Shown here: positions 15,118 through 22,758 of the stretch, in pieces
Position numbering within the stretch: the stretch's first letter is position 1
How the letters are laid out: each line of letters begins with the position of its first letter
Source: Ruminococcus sp. UBA7014
GTDB lineage: Bacteria > Bacillota > Clostridia > Oscillospirales > Ruminococcaceae
Direction of reading: 5' to 3'
Assembly: GCA_002449575.1 (NCBI GenBank)
Contig: DJXC01000144.1
Coordinates: forward strand, 1-26,376
Length of the DNA stretch: 26,376 nucleotides
Program-made: the position numbers and the translations under genes
The notes under the pieces: generated by a model
The model's database searches: none
Seen by the model: the letters and a program-made list of their open reading frames with translations, nothing else
Told to the model about the DNA's origin: nothing

Positions 15118-15162
15118 ATTGAAAAATCGTTTTCAATGCAGGCATTCGTCTGCATTTTTTTT
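15118..15162 (+). terminator. Attenuator: overlapping hairpins with intrinsic terminator in the que leader
   Basis: AATGCAG (15135-15141) pairs with CTGCATT (15150-15156) and is followed by a T-run, a standard terminator located before the queD start. An upstream perfect stem, ATTGAAAA (15118-15125) with TTTTCAAT (15130-15137), shares bases 15135-15137, so the two compete. This layout fits transcription control by a leader ligand. Confidence 0.7.
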
Positions 15163-15183
15163 ATTTGAGGTGAAAAAATTTTT

Positions 15184-15603
15184 ATGTATCAGTTAAAAAC
15201 AGCAGCAGCATTTGATTCAGCCCATTTTCTGGCAGGATATGACGGGAAATGCGCTAATCTGCACGGACACCACTGGAAACTGGAAGTCTGCATTTCCGGA
15301 GAAGTTCTGCAAAAAGACGGTCAGCAAAAAGGAATGCTCCTTGATTTCGGCGATTTGAAAAAAGCTGTCCGGAGTCTGGCAGATGATTTTGACCATGCAC
15401 TGATTTATGAAGAATATACGCTGAAAGCAAAAACACTCGAAGCTTTGCAGGAAGAGCAGTTCCGGCTGATTGCTGTGCCGTTCCGCCCGACTGCCGAAAA
15501 TTTTGCAAAGCATTTCTGGGAAATACTCAGAAAACAAGGACTTCCCGTCAGCCGTGTCACTGTCTGGGAAACTCCTGATAACTGTGCGGAGTATTCAGCA
15601 TGA
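15184..15603 (+). CDS. queD: 6-carboxy-5,6,7,8-tetrahydropterin synthase
   Basis: QueD converts dihydroneopterin triphosphate to 6-carboxytetrahydropterin, the second step towards queuosine. The 139-aa protein has the zinc ligands His14 (SAHF), His27 and His29 in the motif C23-ANL-HGHHW, and a DFDHALIYE segment for the catalytic Asp/His pair; the C-terminal Glu lies in VWETPDN. The ATG at 15184 is preceded by GAGGTG. Its stop overlaps the queE start (ATGA). It is the first gene behind the que promoter and leader. Confidence 0.95.
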   Translation: MYQLKTAAAFDSAHFLAGYDGKCANLHGHHWKLEVCISGEVLQKDGQQKGMLLDFGDLKKAVRSLADDFDHALIYEEYTLKAKTLEALQEEQFRLIAVPFRPTAENFAKHFWEILRKQGLPVSRVTVWETPDNCAEYSA

Positions 15604-16274
15604 ATGAAATTATCTATCCAGTGGCAGAAAAATTCATCAGCATCAACGGCGAAGGAAAAAAAGCCGGAGAACTTGCCTTGTTTATTCGCTTCCGGAAATG
15701 CAATCTGCACTGTTTTTACTGCGATACCCTCTGGGCAAATCACGGAAATTCTCCGGCAGAATTGCTTTCTCTGGAATCGCTTGTCAATTATGCCGAAAAT
15801 GCAAAGATAAAAAATATTACGCTAACCGGCGGTGAACCCTTGTTGCAGAAACATCTTGATTTGCTGATTACAGAACTCATGAAAAAAAATCATGAAGTCG
15901 AAATTGAAACAAATGGCAGTATTTCTATTCAAAAATTATCCTGTCAGCCCTGTCGCCCGGCATTTACACTGGATTATAAACTGCCGTCCAGTGGCATGGA
16001 ATCTGCTATGCTGACAGAGAATTATCAGTATCTGGACAAAAATCTGGATGTCGTGAAATTTGTTACCGGAAACCGGAAGGATTTGGAAAAAGCGTATCAT
16101 ATCATTCAGAAATATGATTTAATCCATAAAGCTGCCGTTTATTTCAGTCCGGTGTTCGGAAATATCGAACCTGTTGAAATTGTCGATTTTCTGAAAGAAA
16201 AAAATCTGAATCAGGTCAAAGTACAGTTGCAACTGCATAAATTCATCTGGAATCCGGAGCAGGGAGGTGTATAA
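15600..16274 (+). CDS. queE: 7-carboxy-7-deazaguanine synthase
   Basis: QueE is a radical SAM enzyme that contracts the ring of 6-carboxytetrahydropterin to 7-carboxy-7-deazaguanine. The 224-aa protein has NGEGKKAG near residue 16, the cluster motif CNLHCFYC (Cys34, 38, 41) and GGEP at 77-80. It lacks any SPASM extension, as is normal. The start overlaps the queD stop by 4 nt, so translation is coupled. Confidence 0.95.
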   Translation: MNEIIYPVAEKFISINGEGKKAGELALFIRFRKCNLHCFYCDTLWANHGNSPAELLSLESLVNYAENAKIKNITLTGGEPLLQKHLDLLITELMKKNHEVEIETNGSISIQKLSCQPCRPAFTLDYKLPSSGMESAMLTENYQYLDKNLDVVKFVTGNRKDLEKAYHIIQKYDLIHKAAVYFSPVFGNIEPVEIVDFLKEKNLNQVKVQLQLHKFIWNPEQGGV

Positions 16275-16276
16275 TC

Positions 16277-16843
16277 ATGATGAATCAGGAGAAAATTAAA
16301 TATCATATCCGTGGACTGCTTGAAGCCATCGGCGAAAATCCCGATAGAGAAGGACTCCTCGAAACACCCGACCGTGTTGCCCGTATGTTTGCCGAAGTCC
16401 TTGAAGGAACAAATTATACGAATCACGAAATTGCCGAAAAATTCGGCAAAACATTCAGCATACAGGAAACCTCCGGTACAGATTCCGCTGTTGTCATGAA
16501 AGAAATTCAGGTATTCAGCTATTGTGAACACCATATGGCACTGATGTATGATATGTATGTCAATGTGGCATATCTGCCAGCCGGAAAAGTTCTCGGATTA
16601 AGCAAAATTGCCCGTATCTGCGATATGGCGGCGAAACGCTTACAGTTACAGGAACGTCTCGGAAATGATATTGCTGAAATTATTTCCGAAGCAACAGGTT
16701 CGCCGGATGTCGGTGTCTTAATCACCGGTTCTCATAGCTGTATGACTGCAAGAGGTATCCGGAACACTTCTGCACGGACAGTGACAAAGACATTCAAGGG
16801 CAGATTCCGCACAGAAAAAGACTTACAGGAGCTGATATTATGA
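16277..16843 (+). CDS. folE: GTP cyclohydrolase I
   Basis: FolE opens GTP to dihydroneopterin triphosphate, the common precursor of folate and queuosine; its place inside the que operon suggests a role mainly for queuosine here. The 188-aa protein has SYCEHH (Cys83, His86) and SHSCMTARGI (Cys155), the zinc ligands and active-site loop of the type IA enzyme. GGGAGGT 9 nt upstream supports the first of two adjacent ATG codons. The stop overlaps the queC start. Confidence 0.96.
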   Translation: MMNQEKIKYHIRGLLEAIGENPDREGLLETPDRVARMFAEVLEGTNYTNHEIAEKFGKTFSIQETSGTDSAVVMKEIQVFSYCEHHMALMYDMYVNVAYLPAGKVLGLSKIARICDMAAKRLQLQERLGNDIAEIISEATGSPDVGVLITGSHSCMTARGIRNTSARTVTKTFKGRFRTEKDLQELIL

Positions 16844-17529
16844 GAAAAGCATTAGTACTTACAAGCGGTGGTGTGGACAGTGCCACCTGTCTGGCACTTG
16901 CCGTGCAGAAATATGGCGCAGAAGCAGTGCTTGCCTTAGCCATTTTCTATGGTCAGAAACATAAGAAAGAACTGGAATATTCCCGGAAATTGGCAGAATA
17001 TTATCATGTTGCTTTCAAAGTTCTGGATTTGTCAGTTATCTTTGCAGATTCTTCCTGTTCACTTCTGGAACAGAATGCTGATGCCGAAATCCCGAAAACT
17101 TCCTATGCTGAACAGCTTGCTGAAACGGACGGAAAACCTGTTTCGACTTATGTGCCGTTCCGGAACGGTTTGTTTTTATCTTCGGCGGCGAGTATTGCGC
17201 TTTCTCATGGCTGTGAGGTTATCTATTATGGGGCGCACAGTGATGATGCTGCCGGGAATGCCTATCCCGACTGTTCCGATGATTTCAACAATGCAATGAA
17301 TCAGGCAATTTATCTGGGAAGCGGAAATCAGCTCCGGATTCATGCACCGTTCGTGAAGATGACAAAAGCCGGAGTTGTCAAGACCGGACTGGAATTAAAA
17401 ATTCCTTATGAACTCACATGGAGCTGTTATGAGGGGGGAGACAAGCCTTGCGGTATCTGCGGAACGTGCCGTGACCGTGCGGAAGCCTTCCGGCTCAACG
17501 GCGTGAAAGACCCTGCATTGCCGGATTAA
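16840..17529 (+). CDS. queC: 7-cyano-7-deazaguanine synthase
   Basis: QueC uses ATP and ammonia to turn 7-carboxy-7-deazaguanine into preQ0. The 229-aa protein begins with the PP-loop SGGVDS (9-14) and ends with the zinc site C196, C204, C207, C210 (CYEGG then CGICGTC). The DDFNNAMNQA segment is also typical. The start overlaps the folE stop by 4 nt. Confidence 0.97.
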   Translation: MRKALVLTSGGVDSATCLALAVQKYGAEAVLALAIFYGQKHKKELEYSRKLAEYYHVAFKVLDLSVIFADSSCSLLEQNADAEIPKTSYAEQLAETDGKPVSTYVPFRNGLFLSSAASIALSHGCEVIYYGAHSDDAAGNAYPDCSDDFNNAMNQAIYLGSGNQLRIHAPFVKMTKAGVVKTGLELKIPYELTWSCYEGGDKPCGICGTCRDRAEAFRLNGVKDPALPD

Positions 17530-17553
17530 AAATACAGAAAGGAAATCATTAGC

Positions 17554-17802
17554 ATGAAAAAATTAATTCCGCTGGTTTTTATAATCTGCCTGTTAATGAC
17601 TGGCTGTGCAAATAAACAGGTGATAGATACGAACAACCGTTTCACTTATGCCTATGTGAATACTGGCAGCAAAATCATCGAAGGAAAAGTCGATTCTTGG
17701 ACAGATTTTGAAGACGGAGACCAGTTACAAGTCAAAATTAATGGTGTGACCTATCTTTCTTCTTCCACTAACATTGTTCTTGTCTATGACCCTAATCTGT
17801 AA
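17554..17802 (+). CDS. Small predicted lipoprotein inside the que operon
   Basis: The 82-aa protein has a lipoprotein signal: MKKLIPLVFIICLLMTGC, with Cys18 in the lipobox. The mature part of about 64 residues is beta-prone (GSKIIEGKVDSWTDFEDGD, then QVKINGVTYLSS) and looks like a small OB- or SH3-like fold, but I recognise no family. GAAAGGAA precedes the start. It lies 24 nt after queC and 14 nt before queF on the same strand, so it is very likely co-transcribed with queuosine genes. A role in preQ uptake would be guesswork. Confidence 0.75.
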   Translation: MKKLIPLVFIICLLMTGCANKQVIDTNNRFTYAYVNTGSKIIEGKVDSWTDFEDGDQLQVKINGVTYLSSSTNIVLVYDPNL

Positions 17803-17816
17803 AAAGGAGAATTTTT

Positions 17817-18308
17817 ATGCGTACACAGGAAGAACACGGCAATATTACTTTATTAGGCAATCAGCATACAAAATATACATTCGATTACCAACCGGAAGTG
17901 TTGGAAACATTCCCGAACAAACATCCGGACAGGGATTATTTTGTCAAATTCAACTGTCCGGAATTTACCAGTCTCTGCCCGATTACTGGTCAGCCCGATT
18001 TCGCAACTATCTATATTTCTTATGTGCCGGATGAAATCATGGTGGAAAGCAAATCTTTGAAATTATATCTGTTCAGCTTCCGGAATCACGGAGATTTCCA
18101 CGAAGACTGTGTAAATATCATCATGAATGACTTAATAAAACTCATGCATCCGAAATATATTGAAGTCTGGGGAAAATTCCTGCCAAGAGGCGGTATTTCC
18201 ATTGACCCGTACTGCAACTATGGCAGACCCGGCACAAAATGGGAACAGGTCGCATGGGACAGATTGACCCATCATGACTTATATCCAGAATCTGTAAATA
18301 ATCGCTGA
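17817..18308 (+). CDS. queF: NADPH-dependent 7-cyano-7-deazaguanine reductase
   Basis: QueF reduces the nitrile of preQ0 to the amine preQ1. The 163-aa length marks the short unimodular (YkvM-like) type. Visible are the nucleophile Cys54 in SLCPITGQPDF with Asp61, the family motif ESKSLKLY (77-84) and HGDFHED for substrate binding. AAGGAG 8 nt upstream supports the start. With it, the operon holds all steps from GTP to preQ1. Confidence 0.96.
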   Translation: MRTQEEHGNITLLGNQHTKYTFDYQPEVLETFPNKHPDRDYFVKFNCPEFTSLCPITGQPDFATIYISYVPDEIMVESKSLKLYLFSFRNHGDFHEDCVNIIMNDLIKLMHPKYIEVWGKFLPRGGISIDPYCNYGRPGTKWEQVAWDRLTHHDLYPESVNNR

Positions 18309-18315
18309 AATTTTC

Positions 18316-18344
18316 TTGACAAACTGTCTGAAATATGATATGAT
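18316..18344 (+). promoter_or_regulatory. Promoter of yceG-telA
   Basis: TTGACA (18316-18321) and TATGAT (18339-18344) with a 17-nt spacer, directly after queF. Confidence 0.8.
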
Positions 18345-18445
18345 GATAGTAATATATCTTATGGGAGTGAATCAACACGGAACATAAAAAAATAAATGCC
18401 CTTGATGATTTCTTTCTTTCCCTGAACAGCCGCCGGGAAAAGGGC

Positions 18446-20662
18446 GTGTATTTCTATCGAATCAGCGGCTGTAATCCGCAAATACGGAAGTTTATCCGGA
18501 CTTATTATAATGCAGCACGGCAGAACGGGGTCGTTCTGGAAGGCGGTATTGCAAACCCTACAAATCAGAATCTTGCCTACTATCAGGAACAAATGGGAAC
18601 AAGCTTTCAGTTAAGCCCCGGCTTTCTGGAAAGCAGTCTGAAAAGATGGCTTCCTCGTATGCAGGATAATCAGCGGCAGGCTGTTTCCACTTCTGTTTAC
18701 CGTACACTGGATGACCTCCGCAAAAACGGCAAGCCGGAAAGCGTACTCAAAAACGTCTATATTAAATTTATGTGCTGGCTGTACTATAAATTTGAAAGAA
18801 TCGTTAGTCTGCTGGGAAATGACAACCTGCCGAAAATCCTCTACGAAGGCAATATTACCAATCATGAATTACTGCTTATTTCTGTACTGGCACATGCCGG
18901 ATGTGATGTCATTCTTCTGGAATATCATGGAGATGCCGATTATCTGAAATATGATGCAGGTTCTAAGCTTTCAGAACTGCTTGTACTTCCAGAGATGAAG
19001 CCATTCCCGGACGGCTATACACTTAAAACAGTCCGGCAGGAAATTCAGGATGAACTCAACCGCAAACGGCTTTATGGCATACTTCCGGAAGTCGAAAACT
19101 GCACAAATGCATGGCTTGATTCCGGAGAAAAATTATTCACAGATATCCGCACTGCACCGGAACAGAGAGGAAATAACCCGAATCTGTTCTATAACCTGTT
19201 TTGTCGTATTGTCGGTGTCGAAGAAAAGCAGAATTATCCGAATTTATTATATCAGACTTATACAGAGCTGAAAGAATCCGGGCGAAAAATTGTCGCTCTG
19301 GATACTGCACTGCCTGAACCCTCTCCGGCAGAAATCAATACTGTCATGAGAGGTAATGCCACTAAAATTGAAAACCTGATTGCAGAATTTCTGCCAAATT
19401 TTCGCTATCCGGCAAATATACAGCTTGAACGGCTGATGATAAAAAGCTTTGTTGACCTGATGCTTGCAGAATCTGAACGGGAGGGCATGAACCTGAATAA
19501 ATTAAGCAGTCAGGCAGTTTATCTTGTCTGTTGGATGCGCAAGTATCAGGCGGCTTTGTTCCAGAATCGTAAGGAAACAGAAATCAGTTGTTTCCTGTAT
19601 CTGGGCGGCTGCCGGAACGAGAAAGAAGCCTTGTTCTTGCGGTTTCTGGCACGGTTGCCTGTTGATATTCTGATTCTTCTGCCAAATCCCGAACAGCAGA
19701 AATGTTTTCTGGAAGATGCACTTTTGTATACAGTACATTATGACAATTCCCTTGCAATCGAACATTTCCCGACAGATATTTCAGAACTCCGCCTTGGCAC
19801 AACTGCGTATCATGCTGAACGGGAACTCGACACACTCCTGTATCAGGATTCCGGCATTTACCGAAATCAACAGTATTCTAAAGCAAATGCGGTTACACTC
19901 CGCACTACGTTTGAAGAAATTGCCCTGTACTGGAAAGAGGAAGTCAGCTTCCGTCCGAATTTCGGGATTGTGCATGATGCTGTTACTGTTCCGGTGATTT
20001 TTGCTAAAGTTTCCGGTGTTAAGGACGGTGATATACAAGAGTACTGGAACTGGGTAAAAGTCCTCATGGCAGAAAGCCCGTTTGTCATTCAGCGTGCGCC
20101 GTTTCTGATGAATAACATGATGAACCCGTTCCGGAATATTACAACAGAATTCCTGATGAACGGACAACTGCAGCGTGACAGAATCAAGAATCATCAGAAT
20201 TATAAATACGGCTTCCTGCGTGGCGAAATGCAGGAACATATGCTTGATAAGCTCCAGTTGCTGCTTGACCAGCGCATTATCAAAGGCACTTATGAAAACA
20301 CCGGAACAGAATATCTGATTGTTTCCGTTGTGCTGAATCTTGATATTCACCTGATACGGGAAATTCAGAAATTCGATTTCACGAAAAAAAATCCGAAACT
20401 GCTATATCTGATTGCAGATGAAAAAATGCTTTCTCTGGAAGATTCGATTCTGATGGCATTTCTGAATCTGGTCGGCTTTGATATTGTCTTTCTTGTGCCG
20501 ACAGGCTATCAGTGCGTAGAACGCTTCTTTCAGAAAAATATGATAGAGGAACACCAGATTGGCGAATATCTTTATGATGTCCGTGTTCCCAACCTTCAGA
20601 AATATGCCGGAAAGCCGGTGAAATCCAGTCCGTTCAGTAATTTATTTAAAAAAAGGAGATAA
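18446..20662 (+). CDS. yceG: YceG-family putative component of tellurite/stress resistance module
   Basis: The 738-aa protein resembles YceG_bac proteins found with TelA and TerD genes in Ter-type stress modules; their biochemical role is not known. An internal duplication is visible: PKILYEGNITNHELLLISVLAH with AGCDVILLEY (129-160) and PKLLYLIADEKM with LVGFDIVFL (650-685), each an alternating strand/helix unit. GTG at 18446 is the first legal start but lacks a good ribosome-binding site, and the coding frame continues upstream to a TGA at 18368-18370 (reading EHKKINALDDFFLSLNSRRE). True translation may begin at ACG 18377, 9 nt behind GGGAG. The gene ends 6 nt before telA. Confidence 0.85.
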   Translation: MYFYRISGCNPQIRKFIRTYYNAARQNGVVLEGGIANPTNQNLAYYQEQMGTSFQLSPGFLESSLKRWLPRMQDNQRQAVSTSVYRTLDDLRKNGKPESVLKNVYIKFMCWLYYKFERIVSLLGNDNLPKILYEGNITNHELLLISVLAHAGCDVILLEYHGDADYLKYDAGSKLSELLVLPEMKPFPDGYTLKTVRQEIQDELNRKRLYGILPEVENCTNAWLDSGEKLFTDIRTAPEQRGNNPNLFYNLFCRIVGVEEKQNYPNLLYQTYTELKESGRKIVALDTALPEPSPAEINTVMRGNATKIENLIAEFLPNFRYPANIQLERLMIKSFVDLMLAESEREGMNLNKLSSQAVYLVCWMRKYQAALFQNRKETEISCFLYLGGCRNEKEALFLRFLARLPVDILILLPNPEQQKCFLEDALLYTVHYDNSLAIEHFPTDISELRLGTTAYHAERELDTLLYQDSGIYRNQQYSKANAVTLRTTFEEIALYWKEEVSFRPNFGIVHDAVTVPVIFAKVSGVKDGDIQEYWNWVKVLMAESPFVIQRAPFLMNNMMNPFRNITTEFLMNGQLQRDRIKNHQNYKYGFLRGEMQEHMLDKLQLLLDQRIIKGTYENTGTEYLIVSVVLNLDIHLIREIQKFDFTKKNPKLLYLIADEKMLSLEDSILMAFLNLVGFDIVFLVPTGYQCVERFFQKNMIEEHQIGEYLYDVRVPNLQKYAGKPVKSSPFSNLFKKRR

Positions 20663-20668
20663 ATTCTT

Positions 20669-21832
20669 ATGGCTATCAATTTAAACAACAATACCCCGAA
20701 TCTTCAGAAAAATGCTGCTCCGGCAGTAACCGTCACCCCGACTGCAACCGAAGTCACTAGTATTGAACCCGTTCAGCAGTATGACATTGTTGCTGACAGA
20801 GACCAGCTTGTCCAGAATATGGATATGCAGAAAATTGACGAACTCACCAGTCAGATTGATATTTCTGATATGGGTACTATCGTTTCATTCGGCTCAGAAG
20901 CCGCTGAGGAGATTTCCAAAGCTTCTGATACTGTCCTGAATAATATGAGTCTGACACAGCTCAACGAAACTGGCGAAGTCATGAAAGCCCTTTCCAAAAT
21001 TATGGACCAGTTCAATATTGATGAACTCAAAGAACCCAAGGGCTTACAGAAATTATTCAACAAGGCACAGGCGCAGCTTGAAAAAATTCTCAAGAAATAC
21101 AACAACATGGGCAGTGAAATCGACAAGATTTATGTCCAGCTCCGTCAGTATCAGGAAGAAATCAGAACTTCCAACAAGAAATTAAGCACCATGTTTGATG
21201 CCAATGTCAATTTCTATCATGATTTGGAAACATATATCTATGCCGGCGAACAGGGCTGCAAAGAAATTCAGACGGCGATTGACGAAACACAGCAGGAAAT
21301 GGCATCTACCGGCAATCAGGATTTGCAGTTCCAGCTGACTTCTTATCAGCAGGCACTTTCTCTGCTCGAACAGCGTGTACAGGACTTGCGTACTGCGGAA
21401 ATCGTTGCTATGGAATCTATCCCCATGCTGAAAACAATGGAATTCTCCAATTATAATCTTTACAGAAAAATGGAATCTGCGATTATTATCACCCTTCCGG
21501 TATTCAAGCAGGCTCTGGCGCAGGCAATGCTCCTGAAACGGCAGAAAATTCAGGCGGATGCCATGTCCGAACTTGATAAGAGAACCAATGAAATGCTCAT
21601 GAGAAATGCACAGAATACAGTTGCACAGGCACAGGCAACAGCAAGAATGGCTTCTGGTTCTTCCATCCAGATTGAAACTCTCGAAAATGCATGGAAAACC
21701 ATTACTTCCGGTATCGCCGAAGTGCAGCAGATTGAAGCAGATGCTCATAAAAAACGTCAGGAAGACCAGGTTCGCTTACAGGCTATCAAGAACGATTTCA
21801 ATAAAAATTATCATATGCCTGATAAAAAATAA
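20669..21832 (+). CDS. telA: TelA-family toxic anion resistance protein
   Basis: The 387-aa protein matches TelA in length and layout: a variable low-complexity N-terminus (about 1-45), then a long helical, coiled-coil-rich body with VNFYHDLETYIYAGE and the conserved SYQQALSLLEQRVQDLRTAE and METAIIITLP-like (MESAIIITLP) segments. TelA proteins are linked to tellurite and other membrane-stress resistance, mechanism unknown; no membrane segment is seen. AAGGAG overlaps the end of yceG, so both are co-expressed. No TerD-domain gene was found in the window. Confidence 0.93.
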   Translation: MAINLNNNTPNLQKNAAPAVTVTPTATEVTSIEPVQQYDIVADRDQLVQNMDMQKIDELTSQIDISDMGTIVSFGSEAAEEISKASDTVLNNMSLTQLNETGEVMKALSKIMDQFNIDELKEPKGLQKLFNKAQAQLEKILKKYNNMGSEIDKIYVQLRQYQEEIRTSNKKLSTMFDANVNFYHDLETYIYAGEQGCKEIQTAIDETQQEMASTGNQDLQFQLTSYQQALSLLEQRVQDLRTAEIVAMESIPMLKTMEFSNYNLYRKMESAIIITLPVFKQALAQAMLLKRQKIQADAMSELDKRTNEMLMRNAQNTVAQAQATARMASGSSIQIETLENAWKTITSGIAEVQQIEADAHKKRQEDQVRLQAIKNDFNKNYHMPDKK

Positions 21833-21850
21833 TTTTGAATTTTGTACAGA

Positions 21851-21880
21851 AAGCCCTGTCAGTTACGGCAGGGCTTTTTT
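21851..21880 (+). terminator. Terminator after telA
   Basis: AAGCCCTG (21851-21858) pairs with CAGGGCTT (21869-21876) over a 10-nt loop, followed by a T-run. Confidence 0.88.
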
Positions 21881-21902
21881 CATGAAAGTGATGTGAAATG
21901 TC

Positions 21903-22682
21903 ATGATGAACGAAACTGAAATCAGAAAACAAATCCTTCTGAAACTTTCCGAAATCGAACAGCAGGAACATGTCCGGATTTTACATGCTGTGGAATCCGG
22001 TTCTCGTGCGTGGGGTTTTGCTTCCCCTGACAGCGATTTCGATGTCAGATTTATCTACCTCCGCCGGAAAGACGATTATTTAAAACTTAACCCCGGCAGA
22101 GATGTTATTGAATATCAGCTTGATGACGTTTTCGATGTCAATGGCTGGGATTTGCAGAAAATGTTGAGATTATTATATAAATCCAATCCCACAATATTCG
22201 AGTGGACAGCTTCGCCGATTATCTACCGGACAAGTGACTGCTTTCAGAATATGAAACCAATGATAACTTCTTATTTTTCACCGAAAACAGGAATTTATCA
22301 TTATCTTTCCACTGCAAAGCATAACTATCATGCCTACTGCGAAAAAGAACAGGTGCGCTATAAAAAATATTTTTATGTCCTTCGTCCGCTGTTAGCCTGT
22401 TACTGGATTTTTCAGCACCAGACACCGCCACCCATGCTGTTCAGTGATTTGCGCTGCTGCCCTGAAGCGCAGAAAATTTCTTCCCTGATTGATGAACTTC
22501 TGGCACGCAAAACAAATACTTCTGAACTCGGCACAGGTGCGAAAATTCCAGAACTTGACAACTGGATTCATCAGAATTTTGATACTGTCAGCCGGCTGGC
22601 AGAATCTTCTGTGGATATCGTCAATCCCGGCTGGAATTCACTGAATTCAGCGTTCCTGCAAAGTTTTTTATCTGCCGGATAA
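21903..22682 (+). CDS. RlaP-like nucleotidyltransferase (DNA polymerase beta fold)
   Basis: The 259-aa protein carries the Pol-beta nucleotidyltransferase signature GSRAWGFASPDSDFDVRF (Gly33 to Phe50), with the catalytic pair Asp45 and Asp47. This extended GSRAWGF form is that of the YcgL/RlaP group, proposed to act in RNA repair in some bacteria. The C-terminal half is helical, with KYFYVLRPLLACYW. It begins 22 nt after the telA terminator with a poor ribosome-binding site and no clear promoter, so it may depend on read-through from the stress module. The substrate is unknown; no RNA ligase gene is adjacent. Confidence 0.85.
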   Translation: MMNETEIRKQILLKLSEIEQQEHVRILHAVESGSRAWGFASPDSDFDVRFIYLRRKDDYLKLNPGRDVIEYQLDDVFDVNGWDLQKMLRLLYKSNPTIFEWTASPIIYRTSDCFQNMKPMITSYFSPKTGIYHYLSTAKHNYHAYCEKEQVRYKKYFYVLRPLLACYWIFQHQTPPPMLFSDLRCCPEAQKISSLIDELLARKTNTSELGTGAKIPELDNWIHQNFDTVSRLAESSVDIVNPGWNSLNSAFLQSFLSAG

Positions 22683-22685
22683 CTC

Positions 22686-22714
22686 TTGACATTACCCCGC
22701 AGATATGCTATAAT
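22686..22714 (+). promoter_or_regulatory. Consensus promoter of the polyamine operon
   Basis: TTGACA (22686-22691) and TATAAT (22709-22714) with a 17-nt spacer, 4 nt after the end of the nucleotidyltransferase gene. Confidence 0.88.
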
Positions 22715-22758
22715 AAGGCTATATCATATTAAAAAATCAAGGATTGGAAGACTGCTCT

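Noticed and set aside
14946..15155. 69-codon minus-strand open frame between carB and queD
   Set aside because: It covers the carB promoter, the que promoter and the que leader, with no ribosome-binding site and no recognisable protein.
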